Source: Ministeria vibrans ATCC 50519 (lineage: Eukaryota > Opisthokonta > Filasterea). Taken from it: a stretch of 30,244 nucleotides of DNA. Below the pieces are notes generated by a model that was given only the letters and a program-made list of their open reading frames with translations, made no database searches and had not been told where the DNA came from. The stretch's first letter is position 1. Every line of letters begins with the position of its first letter. The position numbers and the translations under genes were made by a program. Shown here piece after piece: positions 1 through 10,500 of this stretch. The DNA lies in NCBI GenBank assembly GCA_943704425.1, contig CALSCP010001696.1:21504-51747 (forward strand), written 5' to 3'.

Positions 1-348
1 GCATTAGAATCAAAAGCGCCGCTGAATCAACGGATCAGGAGGAGCGCTCGGTTGCGCTCCTGTTGGTGGCGAAGCGCCATTTGTAACTGCAAAATTAATA
101 AGAATAAGAAAAATATAATTAATAGAGAATCGAGAGTTGTACTCAATAAGACTTTTTACAAAACAAAAGCACGTTACAATAATTATAATGAAAAAGTAAA
201 TAAAATACCCACTAATAGTTTATAGTTTATAGTAGGAGTAATCATTTATTCGTATTATTGTGTATTATTATTTTACATCATTCCATTATGGGAGACATAG
301 CGTGCGTACAGAAATAATCAGAGAGAAAAAACAAACGAAAAATGTACA
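1..348. other. AT-rich spacer downstream of the PDZ-like gene
   Basis: I see no gene here. From about 80 onward the sequence is AT-rich, with TTTATT at about 246-251, which on the minus strand reads AATAAA and could be the polyadenylation signal of the minus-strand PDZ-like gene ending at 349. The first 80 bases are more GC-rich and hold a short inverted repeat around GGAGCGC...GCGCTCC with no clear identity. Confidence 0.5.
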
Positions 349-1796
349 TCAGAAGAGGGTTTCGACAAGACGGTGGGTGGGGGGCCCGAGAGCAAGGGCG
401 AGATCGGCGCGGATGCAGTCGAGCACAAGAGACTCCCCGGCCTGCAGGCGCTGTGTGAGAGTGAAGGGCAGGCGTACGACGGGCTCGTCGTCAACAGCAA
501 TGACCTCCATGCCCGCGCGTATGCCCACCCTCCCGGCCGGGCCCTCCTTGTCCAGCTGTACCACTACATATCCCTCCAGCACTATCCCCGCCCACCCGTC
601 AGCGTTGGCCGTCACCCGGTGTGTCGAGTGCAGTGGTTCGCGGCGCAGTAGGTGCAAATTCAGCAGTCGCTCTCGTGCGTCCGTCTTCTCCGCCAGAAAC
701 CGCCACAGTGTCTCAAGTCGGTGTGTTGCCAATCGATTGTCCGACGCGCGCAGGTCCGCTCCGTCTTGTATGCAAAAGACTCGGTCTCCTCGTCGGACGC
801 CTGCAACATCCGCTGGCGAGTCAGGCTCCACGTGACGCACGTACAGTCCTTCAAGCTGATGTAATATAGTAATATATAAAAATGACATGATTGAGTTGCA
901 AAACAACACAAATCAATAAATAAAAAGAATACCGGTGAGTCTATGTCCTTTTGTTTGGCCTGAAAGCGAATGCCGCGCATGAGCAAGCCGATTGATTCGC
1001 CGGCAGGGGGCACCGCAATGCGCGTGATCAAAGGCAGCTCTATGACGCCCTGCTCGACTTTGTCTTTGAGGTCCGCCACAAGGCCCGTTAGTTTCCTGGG
1101 CGGCGTCGGATGGCTTTCGGGCAGCAGAGTATCGACGCTTGCCATGCTGGTGTGCGACCGGACCGACGACACCTCCAGGCGCTGTCTCGTCTGCGATTCC
1201 AACGACTCAAGAAGGTCGCAGAAGTTTCCTCCTTGTGACGCAGACGACATTAGCGACAGGTCGCTGTCCCGGCGCTGTACCGGCAGGTCGTCCTCCACAG
1301 CGGATCGGCCCGCCTCGAGAATCGACAGCGACAAGGCTACGTGCGCCAGAGGGTCACGTCAGTCGTCAGTGCGCATCGGGACAACACATTCCCCAATGCG
1401 GTGCCGCCGAAAAGTGCAACGCAAACACACAACAGCCGCGGAAAACGCAGATCGGGGGTAATACACAGTGGTGTGGGGCGCTCGTGAGGACCCACGAAGC
1501 CATGTTACAAAAAACGCAAAAGCAACCCAAAAAAAAAAAAAAAAAAAAAAAAAGAAGAGAGGAGAGAAATCGCCGATGGACAGAATTGCCTTACCACGCT
1601 CTAAGGATAGGTTTGGCGCCTGGTGGTGTGCTTGATCGGGGGTGTTCTGGCAGGGGTGCGTGTCCGTGCCGTCTGCTGTGCGCTCCGTCGTCCGCGATGG
1701 AGTCAAGGCCAGTGCTGTTGACGTCTCACTTTGGGTCGGGCGAATCGCCCGGCGCATCAGCCGTCTCATGCTGCTCTCTTTCTTCTTGCTCGACAT
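349..1796 (-). CDS. Tandem PDZ-like domain protein, 3 exons
   Basis: Model: complement(349..855, 933..1336, 1595..1796), 370 residues. Both introns are GT-AG and the exon lengths sum to a multiple of three; the first intron splits a codon (phase 1) and rejoins it in frame. The start is the ATG at 1796, giving MSSKKKESS. Residues 1 to about 165 are Ser/Thr/Arg-rich and probably disordered, with a short acidic-hydrophobic stretch near LPVQRRDSDLSLMSS. From about 175 there are two PDZ-like units. The first has a GLYV carboxylate-loop-like motif and EPDSPADVAGVRRGDRV; the second reads EGYVVVQLDKEGPAGRVG then IRAGMEVIAVDDEPV. The pattern 'SPA..AG...GD.V...' is the usual PDZ signature, so peptide-binding scaffolding is the likely role. 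No enzymatic domain is visible. It diverges from the GFA gene across 160 bp. I know no closer family name. The first intron carries a 25-base A tract (1529-1553). Confidence 0.75.
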
Positions 1797-1956
1797 GTAA
1801 TGTCCACCCCTCCTCGTCTAAGCCCTCCACAAAGGCAGCGCAGGTTGAAAATTTAGTGCTCAATAGTCAATAGTCAAATTGAATGAATAGTTCCAATTTA
1901 CCTTTTCTTAAATATTTCACTTTCTTTTTTATACCTTTATCTTTTGTTTGTCACCA
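1797..1956. promoter_or_regulatory. Probable shared promoter of PDZ-like and GFA genes
   Basis: These 160 bp separate two head-to-head start codons. The sequence is AT-rich, with a T-rich run just before the plus-strand ATG. No specific operator or TATA element can be assigned with confidence; shared promoter function is inferred from spacing. Confidence 0.4.
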
Positions 1957-2525
1957 ATGAACGTTCGATCCGTCACTTCAGAGCCTGTTCCTTACCCTCT
2001 CGTTGGAAAGTGCGTGTGTGGCGCAGTGTCTGTGGAAGTTTTAGACAATCCAATGGGAACATACTTCTGTCACTGTACCAACTGCCAGGTATGCGCGATG
2101 CCTTCGTCCGCGTCCATGTTGTGAACCCCGCGCGCGTGCCGTGTCTCCTGTAGAAAGTGATGGCAGGACCTTTTGAGATGGGCGCAATTTTCACTGCAAA
2201 CAATGTCAAAGTGGTTGAGGGAGCAGACGCGATTACGCGCTTCAAAACGTCGCCTGGCTTTGAGCGATGCTTCTGCAAGGTGTGCGGGACGACCATTATG
2301 GGACAGGGTCTGGACGAGAAGATGCCGGTGACGGTGGTTTCAACCGCCTGCTTCGTTGACGCCGACACGCACACTGTCCCCTCCCAGCTGGCCCCCACAT
2401 CCCACCTCTACTACAACTCGCGCATCCTCGACGTGCACGACGACTTCCCCAAGTTCCGCGCCCTCGTCGTCGACGATGCTGGCGCGCTCCTCCAGCCAAT
2501 GACTCCTTCAGAAATCGAAAAGTAA
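1957..2525 (+). CDS. GFA/CENP-V-fold zinc protein, 2 exons
   Basis: Model: 1957..2088 joined to 2154..2525, 167 residues. The intron is 65 bp, GT-AG, phase 0. The protein shows the zinc-binding pattern of the glutathione-dependent formaldehyde-activating (GFA)/CENP-V family: C19 and C21 in GKCVCGAV, C38/C40/C43 in FCHCTNCQ, and C85/C88 in CFCKVCGTT. The C-terminal part (SHLYYNSRILDVHDDFPKF) resembles the usual 'H.....W..I.D..PK.' ending of the family. Members bind one or two zinc ions; biochemical roles are mostly unproven apart from bacterial Gfa, which may speed the reaction of glutathione with formaldehyde. Length is typical. No targeting signal is evident. I am sure of the fold, not of the substrate. 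Confidence 0.88.
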
Positions 2526-2910
2526 ACAATGCGTTCTTTGTGTCTTAATCACCATCTACAGCAACACGACAATCGAAACGAACACATACTTGTGTGTGTA
2601 GAGCTGGCGTTGCTTCTATGCAGACAGAGCCAATGTTTCGCGCACACATACTTTTACTTTCTTTTATTCTTTCTCTTTCTCCATCGCTCTTTTTTCATCA
2701 CGCATACTCTCATTCTCACTCGCAAATACCAAAGTCAAATCTAATCAATTCCAAAACATCAAAAACACAACGGAACACGTCACACACAATGTTACATGAT
2801 AACAAAAAAACCCCCCAACCAAACACAAATCTCTCAAGTCATCCAAAAACACCCAAAAAAAAAGAAGAAAAAAAACTTTGACACACATGAAAAGAAGAAA
2901 AAGGGAGGAG
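2526..2910. other. Convergent spacer between GFA gene and LARP1
   Basis: 385 bp between two tail-to-tail genes. It is AT-rich with pyrimidine-rich stretches (about 2655-2700) and A-rich stretches (2755-2900). No gene is supported. It should hold both 3' untranslated regions. Confidence 0.5.
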
Positions 2911-5900
2911 TTAGTCGTCCTTAGGCGGAGCAGAGGAGCGAGGGCGATCAGCCTTGGCAGTCGAAGAGGGGCGGTTCGAGCGGCGGTGGGAACCGGAGCG
3001 GGCTCGGCCAGATGGGGCGTCGTCCTTAGTCGAGCCCGCCTCGCTGATGGAGCTGCTGCTGCGCTGGCGCCCCTCCGACACCGAGTTGCTGCGCGACCGC
3101 ACCACCACCTCACGTGTCTTCATCTTCTGCACTTCAATCCCAATCACTCCCTAGATAAAAATAGATCAGTCCAGTCCACTTGCAGTCGCGTTCCTCTTTT
3201 CTCCCCATCACTTGTTCTCTCTCTATCACGTATTATCGCTGTGTTCTTTTTCACACACACACACACACAGACACACATTTTCTCCCCATCACTTGTTCCC
3301 TTTCTATCACGTATCATCGCTGTGTTCTTTTTCACACACACACACACACACACACAGACACACACATAATTTCTCTCCATCACTTTGTTCTTTTTTCCCT
3401 TCGTTCTCTCGAAAACATATTGTGCACCCTCACTCCCCCTCTCATTGGCTCGATTTCCTTCTCTCTTACTGTCGGGATGAGGTCGTTGGCAGTCTTGGTC
3501 ATCTTGATTAGACCCTCCACCTGCGGTGCCATTGCCAGCGGCCGCTTGTCCTTGCGGTAGAACAGATACGCCCAAAACTTCTCAATTCCATACGTCTCCC
3601 CTAGAATTAAAACATCACAACAAAAAAAGAATGAATAAAGATAAAATGACAAGGTTTCGCCTCATTTGAGGGAAGGTACCAAAAGAAATGTCGAAAATGA
3701 CGTCGTCGTGAAACTGCGTGTAGATTTCCTCACGAAATTTCTTCTCAAGGCCATACGAGTAGAAGCGGAAGAGACACTCCAGTCCATACCTAAACGCAAA
3801 TCAAAGCAAAAAAATATATATTATTTAGCATAGTCCGCTTCTCTCTTCCTGTATGTGTAGTGGCGTATACCGATAGCCCCCAGCGGCATCATCCTTGGCC
3901 ACCGTGCGGAATTCCTTGAACATGTTGCGGTTGAAATTGTCGCGCAGGAAGAAGGACCAGAAGCGGAAGAGAGTGTTCATCTCTTGGGACTGGCCAACGC
4001 CCAGACGCTCACGCTCGCGCAGACACTTGACACGGTACTTGGTGTACTTGTGCTGCATGAAGCATTCCGACTTGAGCAACTCGTGGCTGGGGTGCTGGAA
4101 CTTGGACAGCGAATGGTTCGAGTCGAGCGATGCACTGGCGGCCTCCTGGCGCATTTTGAGCGAAAGGGGCGACGGATCCGACGGCGACGGCGACACACCC
4201 AGCTCGGCCGGATCGGTGTGCGGCGACAGGTTTTGCGACTCGTTGCTCATCACCCAGCCGACAGGCTGCTCCTTGACCGGGTTCTTGCCGTACTTAGTCT
4301 TCTTCTTTTTGCCGCCTGACATGGCCGCAGCTGCAGCCATGTTGGCGCCGGCGCCCGCCGGCACCGAGGTCGACAGCGACGACGCCGCTGACGTGTTCGC
4401 CCCACTATCCGACGCATTGGCGCCCGCCTTGGAAGGCAACGGGAAGAAACGCGGCGAGTCCTTGTTGGTGGTGCCACTCTTGGCCGCTCGCGCGGGCGAG
4501 CCACGCCCAATGGACATGCTTTTGCTCTGGTTCTTTTCGCCACGCAGTGCGCGAAATTCCGACTCGTTCACGGTAGCAACCTTGCGGAAGTCCTTCGAGT
4601 CAGACGGGTTCCAGTCCTCGACGTTGCGGCCGTAGTCGTCGTCGTCGGCATCGCGCGCGAGCAAGTCCTGCTCGTAAAAGTACAGACCGTCGTTGATCAT
4701 GCTGGCCCAATCGTCGCTGCGAGCGGAGCGTGACGTGTGTCCGCTCGTTCGGTCACGTCCTTCGTGTTTTGGCGCACGCGGTGGCGTCTGTGTGACGATA
4801 AGCAGCTTGGCGAGTGCCTCGTCGTCAATTTCACCGTCCGACTCGGACTCGTAGTCATCGTAGCGCAGATTGCGCTTGCTGCCCGCCGTATCAAAGTCGC
4901 CATTCGACCCGTCCTCAAACTGGAAGGCAAGGTCTTCGACATCGTCCGCGTCGACGTCGGCGTGACGGATGCCTTGTGGGGTCATGGTGGCACCCGACAT
5001 GGGCGACATGGCGGCCGCCTCAGCGGCATCCTGCGCACTAAACGACCGTGAGTTGGTGGTACGTCTGCGACGGCCCGACACGACCGGTGTCCAGTCGTCC
5101 TGGTGAAGTGGCTGGACGTCCGCAACCGGCGTATCTGGCTCAACCACAATTGAGGGCGCCTTGACGCTAGTGTTGGCGTTGACCGGAGGCGTGGGTGTCG
5201 CTGACTCGGCATCGTCTGCGCCGGTAACCGTGGGTGTCGTTGGAGTAGCGGGCACGGTGTTGTCGCCGGTAGCGAACACAATGGGCGCCGAGAGCTGACC
5301 TGACGCGGCGGCCACGAGACTGGGCACGACCGTGGGCGCACTCTGTGGGTTGAACTCAAAGGATGGCGCCGCAATGTTGAGTTTGCTCGACTGGAGAATG
5401 TCAGTGGTGACAGCCGTGTCGGGCGACGGCGCTGTGGGCGACGAGGCGCTCGGTGTCGCTGCTGAAGGAAGATATGACTTCCAGTTGACGCGCTTGCGCA
5501 CACGGTCACCAGTGACCTCAACGACAAGCGAGCCCTTGAGAGCGTCCGTAATGGAAATGGCGCCGCCATGAGACAAGGAGCGCACTCGGTTGAACTTGCT
5601 GATCACGGCAATGGGCAGGTAGCCCTGATCGTCCATCTGATTGCGCAAGTAGAGGTCGCGCTCGAGGTTCTCAATGCTAAAGTAGTACTCAATTTGGCGT
5701 CGAAGCGCCGCAAGCACCATAGCCTCCTCCTCGGCGGGCGACTGTGCGTAGTAAGCACCGGCGACCGCCATTTGCTGCTGTACATGCATTTGCTGTTGCA
5801 TGTGCTGGTACTGCTGTTGCAATGTCATGGGCGGCACGCCTGCGAGCAGGGGCCCGCCACGGAAGCCCGGCATCATCTCGAGCGGGAAACCCATTTGTTG

Positions 5901-6905
5901 CATGGGCTGCTGCTGTTGCTGCTGCTGCTGCTGTTGCATGTGCTGCTGCATCAGTGGAAGTGCGTGTCCATCGCCAGACTGGGACGTCGCGTCCGCACCC
6001 GAAGCATTGCCACCGCCACCACTGCCGCCACTGCGACCACCGTCGCCGCGACCCTCGCCGCGACCCTCCCGTCGCCCACCACCACCACTGTTGCCACGTC
6101 CACCGCCCGAGCGGCCACTGCCCGAACCTGCGCCCGAGCCTGAGCCGGAGCCCGAAGATGCACCACGGCCGCTGCGAGTGTTTCCAGAAGAGCCCGAGCG
6201 ACCACCACCACCACCACCACCACCAGCGGAGCCGCCACCGGACGAGCCAAAACGAGTGCTGCTGCCGGAGGTACCGCTGCGACCTCCTTCACCGCGCCAG
6301 TTGCTGCTTTTGGAGCCGCCACCGCCGCCCTCTCTCGAACTGTCCCCGTGACGGCGCTCTCGCCCACCAGCGCCACTTCGCCCGGACGAACCGCTCGTGG
6401 CGCTGTGCGAATTGCTGCCGGCACGGTCGCCCTCGTCATCGCCCGTGCCAAGAACCACCGATGGATCCAGCGGCTTGTACTTTCGCTTGCCGCCTTTGCG
6501 CGCACGCAAATCGGTGGATGCTGCACTTGACGAGGCGGGCGCGGCCGCTGACGCAGCGGGTGCGCTCGTGCTTGGCGACGCTTCGGCGGAATCTGTCAAT
6601 GGCGTTCCTGTTTCGCCTGGTGTCGCGGCCGACAGGCCTTGGGTCGGGGCAGACGCCAAGGTGGGCCACTGCGACGGGTCGACTGTACCGGACGGGCGGC
6701 TTGTCGAGGGAGCAGCGGCCGGGGGACGGGAATCCGCGTGTGGCGAAGAAGAATGAGTCTTTTTCCAGGGATTCTCGCGGGGCGGCTCAGACGCAACGGA
6801 AGGCGCCTCCGTTGAGTCGGCCCCACTCGATGGAGCGACGCTTGCCGCGGGGGGCGCACGAGGGTCGTCGGCGTGCCCGTCTTTCACGGCCACTGCGCTG
6901 TCCAT
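2911..6905 (-). CDS. LARP1: La-related protein 1 (LARP1), 5'-TOP mRNA regulator, 4 exons
   Basis: Model: complement(2911..3150, 3470..3600, 3680..3789, 3871..6905), 1,171 residues; introns join codons exactly. The N-terminal third is low-complexity: Ser/Ala/Pro, then a Gly/Ser/Arg-rich RGG-like segment (about 160-300), then a Gln run (about 325-335). The La motif is at about 390-475 ([20 protein letters not shown], then [14 protein letters not shown]). After a long acidic linker, the DM15 region begins near 935 with [13 protein letters not shown], then [37 protein letters not shown] and [17 protein letters not shown]: the tandem helical hairpins that in animal LARP1 grip the m7G cap and first nucleotides of TOP mRNAs. 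GWVMSNES before the DM15 region also resembles animal LARP1. The C-terminus is Ser/Arg-rich. It acts in the cytoplasm controlling translation and stability of ribosomal-protein mRNAs downstream of TOR (established for animals). It diverges from eIF3d; the shared upstream region is now split by a transposon. Confidence 0.95.
3151..3469 (-). repeat. LARP1 intron with duplicated ~80-bp unit and CA repeats
   Basis: This 319-bp intron is expanded relative to its 80-bp neighbours. On the plus strand two near-copies (about 3200-3280 and 3281-3366) each read CCATCACTTGTTC, then TATCACGTAT, then ATCGCTGTGTTCTTTTTC, then a CA microsatellite ending in CAGACACAC. A partial third unit (CCATCACTTTGTTC) follows near 3377. 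It belongs to the intronic repeat family described in the findings. Confidence 0.8.
5905..5940. repeat. CTG/CAG trinucleotide run encoding polyglutamine in LARP1
   Basis: An imperfect run of TGC/TTG triplets on the plus strand is read as CAG/CAA on the minus strand. It encodes about ten consecutive glutamines upstream of the La motif. Confidence 0.85.
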
Positions 6906-7217
6906 CCTTTTTTTGATGTTTTTTTTTTCTTGCTCTTTTTTGGCTCTGCTTCTTTCTGATTCTTCGGCTTCTCCTCACAGGCGCGGCTATCAGGTATATC
7001 AATAGACAACAGACGAGTGGGGAGGGAAGAGAAACAGAAAAGAAATTCTTTTTTTTTTGGATTGATATTAATTATTTCATTTTCATTTCGGTGTCAATTC
7101 GCACGACGTACGTAAGAACACGCACCAGCAGTACCGGCGTGTGCCTAATCGGATGTCTGCGACACTAGATCGCTGCTTGGCGTGTGGCTGCGTGACTGTT
7201 TTTGTGCTTTTAACGAG
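6906..7217. promoter_or_regulatory. LARP1 upstream region (left flank of transposon)
   Basis: These 312 bp lie between the LARP1 start and the left copy of the target-site duplication. On the minus strand the last bases before the ATG are A-rich. No gene is visible. With the 80 bp on the other side of the transposon this forms the ancestral intergenic region between LARP1 and eIF3d, so it probably holds promoter and 5' UTR sequence of LARP1. Confidence 0.45.
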
Positions 7218-7225
7218 GATGTCAC
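7218..7225. repeat. Target-site duplication, left copy
   Basis: GATGTCAC abuts the left inverted repeat and is identical to 13068-13075 at the right end. An 8-bp duplication is expected for hAT and P superfamily transposons. Confidence 0.9.
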
Positions 7226-7241
7226 CACGGCAAGGTAACTC
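7226..7241 (+). repeat. Left terminal inverted repeat
   Basis: CACGGCAAGGTAACTC, exactly complementary to 13052-13067. Confidence 0.92.
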
Positions 7242-7268
7242 GCGTAACGGTAACGCGACGTCCGACAG
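7240..7268. repeat. Left subterminal palindromic repeat
   Basis: TCGCGT, 7 bases, then ACGCGA forms a short hairpin arm, followed by TCCGACAG. The words TCGCGTAACGG and TCCGAC recur in the right end in opposite orientation, so these are candidate transposase-binding sites. Confidence 0.7.
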
Positions 7269-7584
7269 CCCCTGATCAGGTACCTTCCCACCCCCTACTT
7301 CTCAAAAAACCACTCCTGAGGCCCTCTAATGCCCCTAGTTCAGTGCCCTAGTCGTCGGTGGTCGGGTTTCTGGCCTGTAGAGGACAAAAACTTTTGTTGT
7401 TTAAAAAAAAAAAGCGACTTCGCTTCGCCACTAAATTATTTTCTTTTCATTACTCTTTTTAATTATTATTAATTAATTAGGCGGTCTGGCTGTGTCTTCG
7501 TGTGGTGACTGTATCATTAATAAATGGGTTGTATTCTAATTATTATTAATAATAATGTGATGATTATAATACTATTACAATTAT
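7242..7584. other. Non-coding left end of the transposon
   Basis: This is the 3' side of the transposase gene. It has a GC-rich outer part (7242-7380) and then an AT-rich part with TTAATTAATTAG and several AATAAT words. No additional gene is seen. Confidence 0.6.
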
Positions 7585-10500
7585 TTACAAATCAAGCAGC
7601 TGTTTTGGTTTGCGGGAACGCCCGGAATCTGTTGTGACGCAGCCTAACTGCTGAGCTGCAATCATTCGTGTGCGGTCGGCAGCAGCCGCACGGCTTTGTT
7701 CATGTCGCTGCCGCTGAGCTGCACGCTCAGACTGAAGCAGTTTACACACGGCCTCACGCGCGTCACCCAGCACCCTCTGCTGCTCGCGTGGTGGCATGCG
7801 CAACGCGACTGACGTGCGCTCAAATTGCACTGGACCAACTAGCATTGACAGCTCTATGACACTCTCGCATTCACCAACCTTCATATCCAGCAAAGCAGTG
7901 TCCTTCATTGCAATTGCCTCCTCGCCACGTTTCACGGCAATCGACCATGGCGCCACGTCGTCTTGTGCTTCGCCATCATGATCAGCGTCTTGCAAAAGCG
8001 CGTCCACATCCTCCTTGTCAAGATCTAGGCGGTACTCAAGCTTGAACGGAGCAAAGTTCAGCACAATCTTGTCCCGAATAGCACTTCCAGCGCCTTTAAA
8101 GCTGACGGAGGTAATGCGCTTCCGCAGCGTTCCACCATTCTTGCGGCTGAGAACGAGAAACATGTCGTGCACCCGGCCAAGTTGCACCATAAACACATAT
8201 CGCTCAGGAGCACGGGTATTGTCCATCGCCAACACAGCAACAGTGGACGAGCATAGGATGCGGTCGGGAGCCTCCTGCGTGGCACAGAGGCAAACTCTAG
8301 TCAGGCGATCACCGCTGCTAGTGCGCTCCTCTACGATCCGCTCCAGATGCCGTTTGCTGAAGCGAGCCACGAGGGTAGCTTTGGATTTCGTCCTCGTCCC
8401 ACTCGCGTCGTGGACAAACGGACTGTCGCCAACACTGCGCATGCGGCTAGAACCGGCACCAAAATCATCATCTTGTCCGGCAGCGTTATTTTTGACGAGC
8501 TTGTCAGAGTTGGAGGCGAGGATATTTTGTAAGAATGCGTGTCGTTCAAGCAGCTCATACGCTTCGGTGCTCAGTCCATCGACCGGATTGTCCACAGACT
8601 TCGTATCGGAAGTAAAATCTTTCGGCGCGTCTCCGCTCTCAACCTCGGCCTCGCACTCAATTTCAAGCTGCTGGTCGTATCCGAGTTCCTCCACTGGATC
8701 GAGCTCAGTGTGAGCAGGAATGTGGCTGGAGCGACCGAGTACAGTGGCGTCTGGCAACTCAGAGTCATCCAGCAACCCGTCAGTGTGAGGAGCGCTGGTT
8801 TTTGGTGGCCGTACAGTATCGGCCGGAGTTGAACGACTCTGAGCATCTGTCATCCCCGCCTCAATCTCGACGCCAAACCTCGACTTGTCAATCAGCACTT
8901 CCAGCAGTAGTTCGCGCACATGTTGCTGCTCCCCACGCACCGCGTCATCACACGCCATGATCCGTCTACACAGTTCGCTCGCCGTTCTCTCACCGACACG
9001 CCACGCTGCGCTAACCGTCGCAACGAAAGTGTCCACAGACAACTTGTTGTCGGTACGCTCGCGCTCCCACGCTGCGAGTCCTCCTTCGCAGCCAAAGACG
9101 CTCAGCTGTGCGTACAGCTTCTCCCAGAGCCCAGATTCGCCATGGTACACGTGACGCCGCTGGTGCGTAGAAGCTGTGGTTGGTGCGCTTGGCAGCGCCC
9201 GTGCCATGGCCTGACGGTTGTAAAGGCTGCCGAGAGCCATGGCTTCGCTCGCAGTGAGCGTGACACGACCACGCAAGCCTCCTCTGACGATGCCAAACAG
9301 CGCTTCCACGAGATCATCGCTGCACAAGCGGCTCATGTCAAGGTGTTGGAGAAGAAGTTCGGAGTTGCGGCATCGTACGAGGACACACAGGCGAAGAATG
9401 ATAGCAAGAGAGACTGCCTGGCGCATCTCTTCGAACGTTTGTGCGGTCAAAAAGTTGGCTGATCCCTTGAACAAGTCACCATTGCGCCACGTGTAGAGTA
9501 CCATGGCCACGAAACCGCAGCGGAAAGCGATAGCACGGTCGTTCATTCCACGTCGCATGAAAATGTCAATGAAGGCAGAGCACATCACGCCGTACATCGT
9601 GTAGCCAATAACATTGAAAGACGAAATGTCGTCCACGGGAGGCATACTAAGCAACACATACAAAAGAGGAGGAGAAAAGCTCCGCCACGACTGCGGGACA
9701 CTTTGTGCGTCACCCGAGCCAGGTAGCATGTCGCGCGTAACAACATGCATTGGGAGTTTGCGTACTGCTGAGAAGAGCTGGGAGAGCCCGCCACTCGCGA
9801 TCGAGCTAGCGACAATGTGCTCATCATGCACGCGGGCGACGTCGGTGTGATGGTCTGCCTTGGCTTGCGCCAGGTAGGCAAAATCACCCAGTCCACGCTC
9901 AAAGGAATAGAGCAAGCTGAGAAGACTAACGTCGACCTGGAAGTTGCTGCCAAAGCACAGAGGGTGTGACCGCCTCATCAAATTGCGCAGTCGTTTCACA
10001 ACGTGCTTGTGATCGGGAGCTTGAATCAGCCCGAGGCAGTCCTCAGCGTGCACAAGAACATCAACACCGCCCTCACGCAGGACACCCATCAGCTGGCGCA
10101 TCAGCGTTTGAGTGAGTTTCCCCATGCTGTCATCGCCACTGGAAGATAGTTGTGCTGGTGGTGGCCGGAGTAATTGCGGCTCAAACGCCATCGACGATGT
10201 CACTGCAGCTGGTGGCACACGCTGCGCCTGCAGCACTTTGTATAATTGAGATGCGCCATCGCCTGCCCACGAAATGATCGTCGCCACCCGAGCAAACTTT
10301 TCATTCCGCGTCAGCTGCGCCATCACCTTGTTCTTCACCTCCAGGTAGGTGTGAGAGGTCCACCTACCACACGTGAACAGCATGTGCAGTACCACGCCGC
10401 TCTGGTTGAAGATATCCTTGGAGTCGCGGCCGCCGCGCTGCCTCATCAACCCACCTCCCACAACCACCGGTACGTGCTGGTGAATAAGTGGCATGAGCAC

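Noticed and set aside
3200-3400. CRISPR-like alternation of repeats and spacers in the LARP1 intron
   Set aside because: The 'repeats' are CA and pyrimidine tracts in a eukaryotic intron, only two units are present, and there are no unique equal-length spacers.
5744-6916. 390-codon open frame on the plus strand opposite LARP1
   Set aside because: It is antisense to the LARP1 low-complexity exon and rich in His, Arg and Cys as expected from a complementary reading of Gly/Ser codons. It has no domain.
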